From Bacillus sp. AFS088145 (GTDB lineage: Bacteria; Bacillota; Bacilli; Bacillales; Bacillaceae_G): DNA of 64,000 nucleotides. A program made the translations under genes and the position numbers. How positions within the stretch are numbered: the first letter of the stretch is position 1; each line of letters opens with the position of its first letter. Under the pieces are notes generated by a model that made no database searches, had not been told where the DNA came from, and was given only the letters and a program-made list of their open reading frames with translations. Shown in pieces: positions 1 to 7,956 of the stretch. The DNA is taken from NCBI RefSeq assembly GCF_002564465.1, contig NZ_NUUX01000001.1, positions 7,621 to 71,620 of the forward strand, written 5' to 3'.

Positions 1-48
1 ATCGACTTTTTAATTCTTAATTATTTTATAGATTAATAGTTATTCTTC

Positions 49-708
49 TCATTTATAAAGATATACATATAAACTAATATCCTCTTGTTTAATGTTATAA
101 TTCTTAAATTCAGTTTCATTTATAAACATCTCAAAATTTTCTTTTGTATAAGAACCTTTCTTCAGGAAAGTTTTAAATGCAAATTTTACAAAATACTTAT
201 CAAACCCCGTCATTCCAGTTTTTTTAATTTCACCTTCAATATCTTGTGAAGTTGCATTAAAATTCATATCGATTATAAGAGATGTTCCACCTGGTTTTAA
301 TACCCTGTACATTTCTTTGAGTGCTTTTACTGGATCCATAAAGTTCTTAAATGCTGCACTGCAAACAATAAAATCAAATGTGTTATCATCACAAGGTAGA
401 TTTGATGCATTACCCTCTTTAAAATCTACTAAAACATTTGCTTCCTTTGCATTATTTTTTTCGATGTTAACAAAATCTGGACTTAACTCTACTCCTGTAA
501 CTTCAAAACCCATTTTTGCAAGCTCAATAGATAAATATCCTGGTCCAGGAGCTACTTCTAAAATCCTTGCACCTTCTTGAACTAAAGATTTAATTTCGGA
601 TGCATATTCTTGCATTTGTGTTAGGCGACTTTTTCGTGAGTTTTTGTCATACCATTTTGCTGTATACCCATAAATTCCAACATCTTTTTTCTTGCGCATA
701 TTTTTCAT
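49..708 (-). CDS. Class I SAM-dependent methyltransferase
   Basis: About 219 aa with a Rossmann methyltransferase fold. The SAM-binding motif I reads ILEVAPGPGYLSIEL and is followed by the acidic strand GVELS; a motif IV-like DFIVCSAAF and the post-core KEMYRVLKPGG typical of ubiE/Methyltransf_11 enzymes follow. The substrate cannot be deduced. Three consecutive ATGs lie behind AGGGTGG (717-723); the third, ending at 708, has the best spacing of 8 nt, so I chose it over the upstream TTG at 744. The gene is divergent from a TetR regulator, with three palindromic operators in the shared intergenic region, so repression by that regulator is plausible. Sure of the family, not of the role. Confidence 0.85.
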   Translation of the reverse strand: MKNMRKKKDVGIYGYTAKWYDKNSRKSRLTQMQEYASEIKSLVQEGARILEVAPGPGYLSIELAKMGFEVTGVELSPDFVNIEKNNAKEANVLVDFKEGNASNLPCDDNTFDFIVCSAAFKNFMDPVKALKEMYRVLKPGGTSLIIDMNFNATSQDIEGEIKKTGMTGFDKYFVKFAFKTFLKKGSYTKENFEMFINETEFKNYNIKQEDISLYVYLYK

Positions 709-865
709 CATCATTTCCACCCTATCTCTTTTTAATGTTATCAATCATTGTTCACAAGCATTGTTCACAAGCATTATTATTTAAATTTATTAGATTTAGC
801 TAGTAGGTAATTTGTTTGAACTTTAAAGTGGTTTATATTTCTAGTACAATAAGAGAACAAAAACG

Positions 866-918
866 TCTAACAACGTTAGTTATCTAACATCGTTAGATTA
901 ACATCTAACACTGTTAGA
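866..918. promoter_or_regulatory. Triple palindromic TetR-type operator
   Basis: Three copies of CTAAC-N3-GTTAG lie at 867-879, 884-896 and 905-917, with start-to-start spacings of 17 and 21 nt. The half-sites are perfect inverted repeats and the central triplet varies (AAC, ATC, ACT). They sit just upstream of the TetR start at 954 and between it and the divergent methyltransferase. The layout resembles tetO operators of the classical TetR family, so autoregulation plus control of the divergent gene is the natural reading; binding itself is inferred. Confidence 0.75.
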
Positions 919-953
919 GTCAATGACAATTATTAAATTTTTGGAGAGATATT

Positions 954-1535
954 ATGGCGATAACGAAAGAAGCAATTGTAAAAGCATCCCTCGATATTTT
1001 AAATCGTGACGGAATAAGTAATTTATCGATGCGTACTTTGGCAAAGGAGCTTGAGATCAAAGCTGCATCCTTATATTGGCATATTAAAGATAAACAAGCT
1101 TTGTATGATTTAATTGCTGAGCACTTAAATAATGAAATTGTCCTACCTGAAGAATTAGATGATGCAAAGGAAGCTTTAACAGCTCTAGCATTTGAAGTGC
1201 GAAGAGTTTTATTAAAGACACGAGATGCAGTTGAAGTTTTTGCGCAATCAATGCCAACTACACCGAGTAGATTAAAAGCAGTAAAATTCACTTTAGAAAA
1301 TTTAACTAAATACGGTGTATCTGATCAAAACTGTCTAGTTGCGGGTAACCTTTTTAACAATTATGTTTTATCATTTGTAGCAGATGAACATCGTGCAAAA
1401 CAGTTCACATACACTCCCGAAGAAGTAACTGCATTTACATCATTTTTTGGTGAACAGTATCATTATAGTTTTGATTTTGAAGAACAATTTCTATATGGAT
1501 TAAGGGTAATATTTGCAGGATTACATACTGAATAA
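954..1535 (+). CDS. TetR family transcriptional regulator (TetR_C-like)
   Basis: 193 aa. The N-terminal helix-turn-helix (about residues 5-50) contains MRTLAKELEIKAASLYWHIKDK, where the recognition-helix pattern SLYWHIKDK is that of the classical tetracycline-repressor subgroup. The remaining helical part should be the ligand-binding and dimerisation domain; no ligand can be named. The ATG at 954 follows TTGGAGAGATATT, a good ribosome site. Three palindromic operators lie directly upstream and a strong intrinsic terminator follows the stop. No efflux pump is adjacent; the divergent partner is a methyltransferase, which is unusual for this subgroup. Confidence 0.9.
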   Translation: MAITKEAIVKASLDILNRDGISNLSMRTLAKELEIKAASLYWHIKDKQALYDLIAEHLNNEIVLPEELDDAKEALTALAFEVRRVLLKTRDAVEVFAQSMPTTPSRLKAVKFTLENLTKYGVSDQNCLVAGNLFNNYVLSFVADEHRAKQFTYTPEEVTAFTSFFGEQYHYSFDFEEQFLYGLRVIFAGLHTE

Positions 1536-1540
1536 ATAAA

Positions 1541-1574
1541 AAAAGTCACATCATACTTTCGATGTGACTTTTTG
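1541..1574 (+). terminator. Intrinsic terminator after tetR-like gene
   Basis: AAAAGTCACATC pairs with GATGTGACTTTT across an 8-nt loop and ends in a T run, immediately after the stop codon. The A run on the other side means it could also serve minus-strand transcripts. Confidence 0.85.
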
Positions 1575-1638
1575 AAATAGTATTTAGAATTTACATCAAA
1601 TTTTTATCCGGATTTTTTTCAGTCATATGTTTTGCTCT

Positions 1639-1938
1639 TTAATCAAACCGTACTGTATCAAAACCATCCAATATGTCTTCTAATTCAGTTAAAAAATTTA
1701 ATTGGACTGGACCTGGAATTTGCTCCATCCATTTTTTAACTTCAGGTAACTCTTCAGCATCTTCTATATTTGTTGGTTTTGGATCAAGCGTTTCCCACCA
1801 TTTCTTCATTTCATCAATAAATTCATAGAAGTAGCGTTCGAATCTTTCTGCCCATTCTGCTCCTTCATCATCCGTCGTTTTTTGCATCATGCTCCAAGCT
1901 TCCAACATTGTTTCAAAGTATTCATCAATCTTTTTCAT
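1639..1938 (-). CDS. Hypothetical acidic protein
   Basis: 99 aa, rich in Glu, Asp and Trp, predicted mainly helical, with no signal peptide or membrane segment. AGAAAGGAAAATATC precedes the ATG, supporting translation. I do not recognise the family. The repeated aromatic-acidic pattern (ERFERYFYEFIDEMKKWWETL) suggests a small cytosolic helical protein. It stands alone between the tetR-like gene and small membrane-protein genes, with no evident operon partner. Confidence 0.6.
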   Translation of the reverse strand: MKKIDEYFETMLEAWSMMQKTTDDEGAEWAERFERYFYEFIDEMKKWWETLDPKPTNIEDAEELPEVKKWMEQIPGPVQLNFLTELEDILDGFDTVRFD

Positions 1939-2072
1939 GATATTTTCCTTTCTCTGTAAAAGTACTACTTTCTCTATTATATTAACTTTTTCAAGCTTTA
2001 ACTTCTCGGAAAATTGATTAGAATCAATTTAATGTGTTGGTCTTTTTTCAATTCAATAACCACACCCGTGAT

Positions 2073-2240
2073 TTAAAATCTTGGTCGATCATTATTATGT
2101 GTCTGTCTAGTAATTTCTTCATGTAATTTTTGACTTTCTGTTTTATCTGGCGCTTTTGTTCCGTACTTTTTTTGCATAAAGAATCCAAATGAAATTGCTA
2201 CAACTATAAACCCCCAAAATAGATAGCCAAATAGTGTCAT
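2073..2240 (-). CDS. Small single-pass membrane protein
   Basis: 55 aa from the ATG ending at 2240, which has ATAGGAGTGATTGAA in front of it. A longer frame to 2273 is open, but it would run into the terminator of the upstream gene. Residues about 3-24 form one hydrophobic helix (LFGYLFWGFIVVAISFGFFM), followed by a basic and polar tail. This is the layout of many short Bacillus membrane peptides of unknown role. No family recognised. Confidence 0.55.
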   Translation of the reverse strand: MTLFGYLFWGFIVVAISFGFFMQKKYGTKAPDKTESQKLHEEITRQTHNNDRPRF

Positions 2241-2270
2241 TTCAATCACTCCTATCATCAATTGTATAGG

Positions 2271-2298
2271 CAAAATAAAAATCGACTAACCGTCGATC
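2271..2298 (-). terminator. Intrinsic terminator of the 108-aa membrane protein gene
   Basis: On the minus strand ATCGAC pairs with GTCGAT over a short loop and is followed by TTTTTATTTTG. Confidence 0.7.
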
Positions 2299-2340
2299 CT
2301 GTTGTTAAAGTTCATTTATAATACTGCTATGTTGACTATT

Positions 2341-2667
2341 TTATAACCTATGAATTAATTCGATTATTCCAGGTATTAATATCATAATGATTGAGCAAGA
2401 AATTAATAAATTTGTGACTATTTTAGTTAATTTCTCCCTTCCTTTTCCATTATACCATCCACTGAATTGTATTTTATTTCGATACATGACAAATAGTAAA
2501 ACAAGTATACCAAAATAACACCACCATCCAGTATGCGTAAGATTCACACCAAATTCATTATATATTTCTGATACAACTGTTGATAATAAAGCACCAAGTA
2601 ACCCAAAGATCAATATGATTCTAATCACTTCTAGTATTAGTCCAAGTGAAACGGATAATGCCTTCAT
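2341..2667 (-). CDS. Hypothetical three-helix membrane protein
   Basis: 108 aa with three hydrophobic segments at about residues 8-32, 47-62 and 84-104, so an integral membrane protein. The ATG is preceded by TTGGAGGCATTAA, a strong ribosome site. No catalytic motif or recognisable family is visible. It is a monocistronic unit with its own terminator, divergent from pssA, so the 167-bp gap probably holds both promoters. Confidence 0.6.
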   Translation of the reverse strand: MKALSVSLGLILEVIRIILIFGLLGALLSTVVSEIYNEFGVNLTHTGWWCYFGILVLLFVMYRNKIQFSGWYNGKGREKLTKIVTNLLISCSIIMILIPGIIELIHRL

Positions 2668-2834
2668 TTAATGCCTCCAATAATCTTTTAATCTTTTTTT
2701 AATATATTCCTATGTATTTATTATTCGGTATTTGGTATTTTTACCCTTTTTTAATTTTACAAACTTGATAAATAACTATGTGAGATTAAAGAATAAAGTG
2801 TAAATAGTTAGAAAATACTATTGAAAGGTTTTTA

Positions 2835-3344
2835 ATGTTCAGGGGGGATACTTTGTTTAGTCAGGTCGTAAAATCTATACCTAATTTACTTACAATCGGA
2901 AATTTAGTTTGTGGTGTTCTATCAATTACGCTTAATATGAGTGGTTTAATAATGTTGTCCTCAATTTTTATTTTTATCGCTGCTATTTTTGATCTTCTTG
3001 ACGGAAGAGTTGCAAGGAAACTAAAAGTGAACAGTGAATTTGGTGTAGAGCTAGATTCTTTAGCGGATATTGTTAGTTTCGGCGTTGCCCCTGCGCTTTT
3101 ATTTCATTCCATTTCGGCACCATCAATCTTAACCTCGCTTGCATTTATCCTTTTTCCTACGATGGGGGCATTAAGATTAGCAAAATTTAGTGCTAAACCA
3201 ACCATAGGTTATTTTAAGGGTTTACCTATTCCTGCCGCTGGTTTACCTTTAGCTGGTATGGGAATGTTTTTTTATAGTAATGCATGGATTACTTTAATTC
3301 TTGCTTTCTTAATGGTTAGTCCAATTAGATTTAAAAAGCTTTAA
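2835..3344 (+). CDS. pssA: CDP-diacylglycerol-serine O-phosphatidyltransferase
   Basis: 169 aa. Converts CDP-diacylglycerol and L-serine into phosphatidylserine at the membrane, the precursor of phosphatidylethanolamine. The CDP-alcohol phosphotransferase signature D-G-x2-A-R-x8-G-x3-D-x3-D is complete at residues 56-78 (D56, G57, A60, R61, G70, D74, D78). Several hydrophobic helices surround it. The length fits Bacillus PssA, about 170-180 aa. GAAAGG lies 6 nt before the ATG; an alternative TTG at 2853 behind AGGGGGG is also possible. No decarboxylase (psd) gene is adjacent, unlike in B. subtilis. Confidence 0.88.
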   Translation: MFRGDTLFSQVVKSIPNLLTIGNLVCGVLSITLNMSGLIMLSSIFIFIAAIFDLLDGRVARKLKVNSEFGVELDSLADIVSFGVAPALLFHSISAPSILTSLAFILFPTMGALRLAKFSAKPTIGYFKGLPIPAAGLPLAGMGMFFYSNAWITLILAFLMVSPIRFKKL

Positions 3345-3358
3345 CAAACTTCAATCTA

Positions 3359-3397
3359 AAATGCTATTACCTTCTGAAGAGGAAATAGCATTTTTTA
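3359..3397 (+). terminator. Intrinsic terminator after pssA
   Basis: ATGCTATT (3361-3368) pairs with AATAGCAT (3384-3391), with an additional CCTTC/GAAGAGG inner pairing, followed by TTTTTTATTTT. Confidence 0.8.
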
Positions 3398-3427
3398 TTT
3401 TTATTGAAATATTTTTGTCGCATAACA

Positions 3428-3781
3428 TTACTTATTATTAAATGAAATGATTGCATTTTTTAAAGTGTAGAGTTTTGCTGTGAAAATATAAAGTTGATTA
3501 TAATTATTTTCCACGTATTCATCAATAATGCTAATTCCTTTTATAAAGTTCTCGATTAATAAATATGTATATTTTCCATCCCATGCGAACCGATTAATTC
3601 TGAACAGTTCATCTGCCAATACTTGGAACCTAAATTCTTCAATTAATAGTTTTATTTGATATATTTTGTCTTTATTATTAGTAGATGTGTATTTACTATT
3701 TTCATAACTATTATGTACTAATTTAACGAAATCATTTATATCCTCAGCCAACATATTCGCTTTTTGCATCTCAAATTTCAT
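3428..3781 (-). CDS. Hypothetical protein
   Basis: 117 aa from the ATG ending at 3781, chosen because AGGGGATGGAG lies just upstream; an in-frame ATG at 3817 has no ribosome site. The protein is helical and charged at the start (EMQKANMLAEDINDFVKLVHN), with no signal peptide or membrane helix. No family recognised. It is isolated, with its own short intergenic gaps. Confidence 0.5.
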   Translation of the reverse strand: MKFEMQKANMLAEDINDFVKLVHNSYENSKYTSTNNKDKIYQIKLLIEEFRFQVLADELFRINRFAWDGKYTYLLIENFIKGISIIDEYVENNYNQLYIFTAKLYTLKNAIISFNNK

Positions 3782-3970
3782 TTCTCCATCCCCTAAAGTG
3801 TTAAAAATATACATCACTAGAGTGTATGTTATTATTTTAAATCATATCACAAACTATCCAATTATTCCCGTATCCTACTTCTTCATGGAAAAAGCATCTT
3901 TTAAAATACTAAAGAGGTCAATTCAATACCTTGGCGGGCTAGTATTTACAATATCCAATGTTCTCGGAAA

Positions 3971-4243
3971 TTATAAAAATAGATTGATAATAAATCCTGC
4001 AAGACCAATCAAAGCTGCATAGCGTTTAGTTTTTATGTTGGTTTTAGGACGCATTACCAATAAATATAAGACAAAGCCTAAAGGTATGCTAAAAGTATTT
4101 ATATAAAATTTGAAAGTACCTAAAAACCAATATCCAAATATTTTCCAACCCATCTTCGTCTCTTCTTTATTTTCTCTCTTTTGATAAACCAACACTAACA
4201 ATACAATAGTGACGAAAAACTCCAGTATCCCTAAATTATCCAT
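3971..4243 (-). CDS. Hypothetical small membrane protein
   Basis: 90 aa from the ATG near 4243, which follows GAGAGGGGAAAGGTA; a TTG eight codons upstream is less likely. Three hydrophobic stretches (about residues 6-22, 38-62 and 76-90) mark it as an integral membrane protein. The middle segment contains WKIFGYWFLGTFKFYINTFSIP. No recognisable family or operon partner. Confidence 0.5.
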   Translation of the reverse strand: MDNLGILEFFVTIVLLVLVYQKRENKEETKMGWKIFGYWFLGTFKFYINTFSIPLGFVLYLLVMRPKTNIKTKRYAALIGLAGFIINLFL

Positions 4244-4537
4244 TACCTTTCCCCTCTCACGTTTCAATCTATTTTAAATTTAAAATTCAATAAACTCTAT
4301 ACTTTCGATAAACTTTTTTAAAATTAAGTTAGCACTAAAAGTTTACGAAGTTATATCACTTACTAATTAATTTCGATTGTGAAATACGGTAGATTATTCA
4401 AAATAAGTAAAATTTTGCTATCAGTAGCCTTCATTCGAATATATAATATAAAGTGTGAAATTGTTCGATTCGAACTTTCACTCCATCAAATCGTAATTCC
4501 TTATTTATCTGCCAAGTTAGATAAAGGAGGAAGTAAA

Positions 4538-5497
4538 ATGCAAAAATTGATTTATATGATTGGAATTCCTGGTAGTGGGAAAAGTGAAATGGCAAAACAA
4601 ATCGCCAACAAAGAAAAAGCCATTATTTTATCCACTGATGAGTTACGTCAAACACTATTCTTTAATGTGAATAAGCAAAAAAGGACGAATCTTTTGTATA
4701 TGGAATTATACAAAAGAGCCAATCGTTTACTTGCTGAAGGGAAAAGTGTTCTCATTGATGCTACAAATATTGAACGTGAAAGACGAATGAAAGCATTAAG
4801 TAAATTCGTAGATGTTCACAAAGAGTGCTATTACATGGATGTGCCGTATGAGGTTTGTATAGACCGTAATAACAAGAGAAAGCGTGTTGTAGAAGATCGA
4901 ATTCTTGTTAAGATGAGGAAGAATCTTGATTTTCCTTTAAAAAATGAAGGATGGGATATCATCCATACAGTTCATGAGCCATTTTCATATGAAATGACGA
5001 AAGAAGAATTAACAAATCTATTAGTAAGTGAAGTTTCATATGAAGAGTTATTCGATAAGCTCAATAAAGTACCGTTTTTTCAAGCAATGAAAGGTTTTGA
5101 TCAAGAGAATCCGTTTCATTCAATGACGTTATGTCAACACACATACGGACTTATTGAGTACATTAATGAAATGTACGAAGAGAAAGATAAACTAATTCTG
5201 CAAATGGCAGCTCTGTTTCATGATGTTGGGAAGGTATTCTGTAAGACGTATAAGGTTACCAAAGGGTATTATTCATACTTTGGTCATGAAAAAGTTTCTT
5301 CACAAATTGCATTTCATTTTTTAACGGAGCTAAGGTTTGAAGATGAATTTATTCAAGCTGTAGTTGGAATCATCGAAATGCACATGTTAATTAACTACGG
5401 TGGTAACGAAGGAGCAACTGAAATTTATCACTTACTTGGGGATGAATTACTCGCAAAACTTTATTTCTTTCGTGAAGCAGATACGTTTGCGAAGTGA
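4538..5497 (+). CDS. Polynucleotide kinase-like P-loop protein fused to HD phosphohydrolase
   Basis: 319 aa from the ATG behind AAAGGAGGAAGTAAA; the open frame extends upstream to 4379 without a ribosome site. Residues 1-150 form a T4 Pnkp-like kinase: Walker A GIPGSGKS (9-16), ILSTDELR with D34, VLIDATN (72-77) and a basic lid around R110-R116. Residues about 180-319 form an HD domain with ligands H201, H228-D229, H250 and D315 all present. Kinase plus HD is known for bacterial end-healing enzymes that phosphorylate 5'-OH and remove 2',3'-cyclic or 3' phosphate from RNA, but the described HD-Pnk has the reverse order (HD first). The next gene, 8 nt downstream, is an RNA ligase, which supports an RNA repair role. 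Activity is inferred. Confidence 0.82.
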   Translation: MQKLIYMIGIPGSGKSEMAKQIANKEKAIILSTDELRQTLFFNVNKQKRTNLLYMELYKRANRLLAEGKSVLIDATNIERERRMKALSKFVDVHKECYYMDVPYEVCIDRNNKRKRVVEDRILVKMRKNLDFPLKNEGWDIIHTVHEPFSYEMTKEELTNLLVSEVSYEELFDKLNKVPFFQAMKGFDQENPFHSMTLCQHTYGLIEYINEMYEEKDKLILQMAALFHDVGKVFCKTYKVTKGYYSYFGHEKVSSQIAFHFLTELRFEDEFIQAVVGIIEMHMLINYGGNEGATEIYHLLGDELLAKLYFFREADTFAK

Positions 5498-5505
5498 GGT
5501 GTTAG

Positions 5506-6144
5506 ATGATGAAAATTAAGTATCCAAAGACATTTCATTTACCTTGGTCAGAATCTAAAACTTCTGATGATAAAACCCTTCATAATATTGACCACTTTAT
5601 TGGAAAAGAAGTTGTTGTAACAGAAAAAATAGATGGTGAAAATTGCTCGATTTACCGAGATGGGATTCACGCAAGATCGACTGATAGCCTAGACCATCCA
5701 TCCAGACATTGGGTTAAAATGCTACAAGCTACGATTGGTTATCAAATCCCCGAAAAATGGCGAGTTTGTAGGGAAAATGTATTTGCAATGCATTCGATTC
5801 TTTATGAGGAACTAGATAGTTATTTTTATGTTTTTTCGATCTGGGACGAACAAAATAAGTGTCTATCTTGGGAAGAAACGATTTTATGGTCCAAATTATT
5901 AGGTCTAAAAACGGCACCGGTTTTATACAAGGGTGTATTTAATGAAGAAGCTATAAAAGCTTGTTATACAAAAAAGTCAAATTTAGGCGGAGAACAAGAA
6001 GGATACATTATACGATTAACTGATGGATTTCAATACGATGATTTTAAACACTCGGTTTCAAAGTTTGTTCGAAAAAACCATGTGCAGACAGATAAACATT
6101 GGATGACCAAACAGATTAAAGCAAATCGACTAAAACAAGAATAG
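5506..6144 (+). CDS. RNA ligase family protein (Rnl2-like)
   Basis: 212 aa nucleotidyltransferase of the ATP-dependent RNA ligase family. The adenylation motif is EKIDGEN with K41 as the likely lysyl-AMP site. Motif III-like FYVFSIWD lies near 107-114, motif IV is EQEGYIIR (163-170) and motif V SKFVRK (185-190). It is shorter than T4 Rnl2 (about 330 aa), lacking the C-terminal domain, as in minimal ligase cores. The ribosome site GAGGTG sits in the 8-nt gap after the kinase-HD gene, so the two are cotranscribed and probably act in sequence: end healing, then sealing. Family is clear; the RNA substrate is unknown. Confidence 0.85.
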   Translation: MMKIKYPKTFHLPWSESKTSDDKTLHNIDHFIGKEVVVTEKIDGENCSIYRDGIHARSTDSLDHPSRHWVKMLQATIGYQIPEKWRVCRENVFAMHSILYEELDSYFYVFSIWDEQNKCLSWEETILWSKLLGLKTAPVLYKGVFNEEAIKACYTKKSNLGGEQEGYIIRLTDGFQYDDFKHSVSKFVRKNHVQTDKHWMTKQIKANRLKQE

Positions 6145-6270
6145 AAGAGATTATTTTTCTCCTATAAAAAACTTTTATTGAAAGGAATGAGAACAATGTA
6201 ATTTGTTAATTTTATAAAAATATCGGATATAAGCAATAAGTATTCATCGATTAAGATTTGATTAATAGAT

Positions 6271-6342
6271 GTAAAGGTAGTTTAACGATAGAACAACCAT
6301 TTAAAATGGAAGGAATAGGTTCGACTCCCAGCCATTACACCA
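6271..6342 (+). tRNA. Degenerate tRNA-like sequence next to the RNA repair genes
   Basis: 72 nt with tRNA geometry. The acceptor stem GTAAAGG/CCATTAC has one A-A mismatch and is followed by discriminator A and encoded CCA (6340-6342). U8-A9 are present. The D arm GTTT-AACGATA-GAAC resembles tRNA-Gly D arms. The anticodon arm keeps only three pairs (CCA/TGG) around TTTAAAA, giving UAA if read canonically. The T loop TTCGACT is intact but its stem pairs in only three of five positions, and the variable loop is short. It is therefore either a decaying tRNA pseudogene or a non-translating tRNA mimic. It lies 127 nt downstream of the RNA ligase gene on the same strand. Confidence 0.5.
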
Positions 6343-6367
6343 ACATAAAGCAAGTACCCCTCTCTTT

Positions 6368-6410
6368 AAAAAAAACAAAAGAGACGCTATCCCTCAAAGA
6401 ATCGCATCTC
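6368..6410 (-). terminator. Intrinsic terminator of the pentose phosphate transcription unit
   Basis: On the minus strand GAGATGC pairs with GCGTCTC (one G-U pair) and is followed by TTTTGTTTTTTTT. It lies 35 nt beyond the stop of the YqkB-like gene. Confidence 0.75.
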
Positions 6411-6444
6411 CAATCTTGCAATTAAAAAAACATTGATATAAAAC

Positions 6445-6759
6445 CTATTTAATATAAGTTAAGCCGATTCGATTATTAAAAATTTGATTTCGATTTTTGA
6501 AAACAAATGATCCATCAACATAATCGATTACTAATTGGTCTTCGTATACATCTTCAAAATTTTTATTTACCATAAATTCAAACTGGTCTCCAATTATCAT
6601 TTTTTCATTAGGACCACATTCTCTTTTATTAATAACTTTTATCTCATAAATGTTATTAACTACATCACAGCTTCCACGGTCAAATTCTAATTGAAGTATT
6701 TTATTTTGATCTACTGCGCCAAGTATTTCTTTGGCTGCATCAGTTATTTTAAAATCCAT
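6445..6759 (-). CDS. Iron-sulfur cluster biosynthesis (HesB/YqkB-like) family protein
   Basis: 104 aa. The pattern LQLEFDRGSCDVVNN, the central strand region and the C-terminal FKNRNQIFNNRIGL resemble Bacillus YqkB-type members of the HesB/IscA fold. The canonical three cysteines of IscA are absent; only C31 (RGSC) and the Cys of RECGPN remain, so iron-sulfur transfer is doubtful. TTAGGAGACTTTTAAG precedes the ATG. It sits 22 nt behind pgl and before the shared terminator, so it is likely cotranscribed with the pentose phosphate genes, although no functional link is known. Confidence 0.65.
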   Translation of the reverse strand: MDFKITDAAKEILGAVDQNKILQLEFDRGSCDVVNNIYEIKVINKRECGPNEKMIIGDQFEFMVNKNFEDVYEDQLVIDYVDGSFVFKNRNQIFNNRIGLTYIK

Positions 6760-6781
6760 CTTAAAAGTCTCCTAATTTAGA

Positions 6782-7840
6782 TTAAACGTTTAAAAATTTC
6801 ACACATACTGCTTCAGGTACTTGTACGTCTGTTTGAAGCACTGTTAATTTTCCAGTAGTTTTATTTCTTGTATATAAAACTAGATTCCCTGACATTTCAT
6901 TTGAACTAACTAAATAGTTCTCAGATGGATCTAAAACAAAATCTCTTGGCCAATTACCCTCACTTGAAGTAATTTCAACTAATTCAAGTTTACCAGTATC
7001 TTGATTTACACTAAATACTGTAATACTATTATGACCACGATTTCCCGCATATATGAATTGACCGTCTTTTGAAATATGGATGGCACTTCCTTGATTGTTT
7101 TCAGTAAAATCGCTAGGGATTGTAGAAATATATTGTAAATCTGTAAAGCTTCCATCTTCATTTAATTGTAGCGCAATTACTTCTGAACTAAGCTCCGTCA
7201 TAATATAAGCGAACTTTCCATTCGGATGGAATGTGATATGACGTGGCCCACTTCCAGGTTTTACCGATAGACTGCTTACTTCAATTAAAGAATTGTTTTC
7301 AATTTTATATGTAATTAATTGATCGATTCCTAAATCAATTGCAACAACATATTTTTCATTTAATGTATAACCAGAAAAATGGGCATGAGGTTTTTCCTGA
7401 CGTTCTTTATTCGGACCTGTTCCTTCATGTTGCATAATCGATTTAACATCACTAGCAAAACCATTTTCTTGATTGATTTTATATAATTCAATTGTACCTT
7501 TATGATAATTTGCTGTAACAATATTTTGCTTAGCTGAGTCAACACTAATATGACAAGGTGAAGCGCCTTCATTAAGCTGTTCATTTAATTTTTTAAGCTC
7601 TCCACTGTTTTCATCAATCGAATAAACAGCAATTCCACCTAAGTTTCCTTCTTTTTCAACAGCATATAGATTCTTATTGTCTACACTAATTGCTAAATAA
7701 GTTGGATTTTCTAATTCAGCAACCGGTTTAACATCAGTTATTCTTTCTTTTTCTGTATCAAGTGTAAATTGATAAATACCTTTACTTTCACTTTTTGTAT
7801 ATGTACCTACATAACCAACAAATTTCTGATTCGAATTCAT
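6782..7840 (-). CDS. pgl: 6-phosphogluconolactonase (lactonase family, beta-propeller)
   Basis: 352 aa, the usual length of the seven-bladed YkgB/Pgl lactonase family. It hydrolyses 6-phosphogluconolactone to 6-phosphogluconate in the oxidative pentose phosphate pathway. The family opening GYVGTYTKSESKGIYQF, the metal-site region EKPHAHFSGYT and SGPRHITFHPNGKFAYI are clear. GAGGAGGAAATAGTA precedes the ATG. It is the fifth pathway gene after zwf, tkt, gnd and tal, all minus strand. Note that this propeller enzyme is unrelated in fold to DevB-type Pgl. Confidence 0.9.
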   Translation of the reverse strand: MNSNQKFVGYVGTYTKSESKGIYQFTLDTEKERITDVKPVAELENPTYLAISVDNKNLYAVEKEGNLGGIAVYSIDENSGELKKLNEQLNEGASPCHISVDSAKQNIVTANYHKGTIELYKINQENGFASDVKSIMQHEGTGPNKERQEKPHAHFSGYTLNEKYVVAIDLGIDQLITYKIENNSLIEVSSLSVKPGSGPRHITFHPNGKFAYIMTELSSEVIALQLNEDGSFTDLQYISTIPSDFTENNQGSAIHISKDGQFIYAGNRGHNSITVFSVNQDTGKLELVEITSSEGNWPRDFVLDPSENYLVSSNEMSGNLVLYTRNKTTGKLTVLQTDVQVPEAVCVKFLNV

Positions 7841-7872
7841 TACTATTTCCTCCTCTATTCCTTGTTTTTATG

Positions 7873-7926
7873 TAAATACCCCCATTTCATAGCTACAAAA
7901 TGAGTTTCAATGAAGATGGGGGCTTT
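7873..7926. terminator. Stem-loop between tal and pgl
   Basis: CCCCCATTTCAT (7879-7890) pairs with ATGAAGATGGGGG (7910-7922) with one mismatch. There is no good T run directly behind it on the minus strand, so it may act as a partial terminator or mRNA processing site that lowers pgl expression. Confidence 0.5.
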
Positions 7927-7956
7927 ATACTTATTAGATTTAAAGTTTGTTACAGA

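Noticed and set aside
3798-4022. 74-codon plus-strand frame
   Set aside because: It has no ribosome site and overlaps antisense to the better supported membrane protein gene at 3971-4243.
6193-6205. Start-stop reading frames near ATGAGAACAATGTAA behind AAAGG
   Set aside because: The frame codes four residues. It is more likely leader sequence before the tRNA-like region than a gene.
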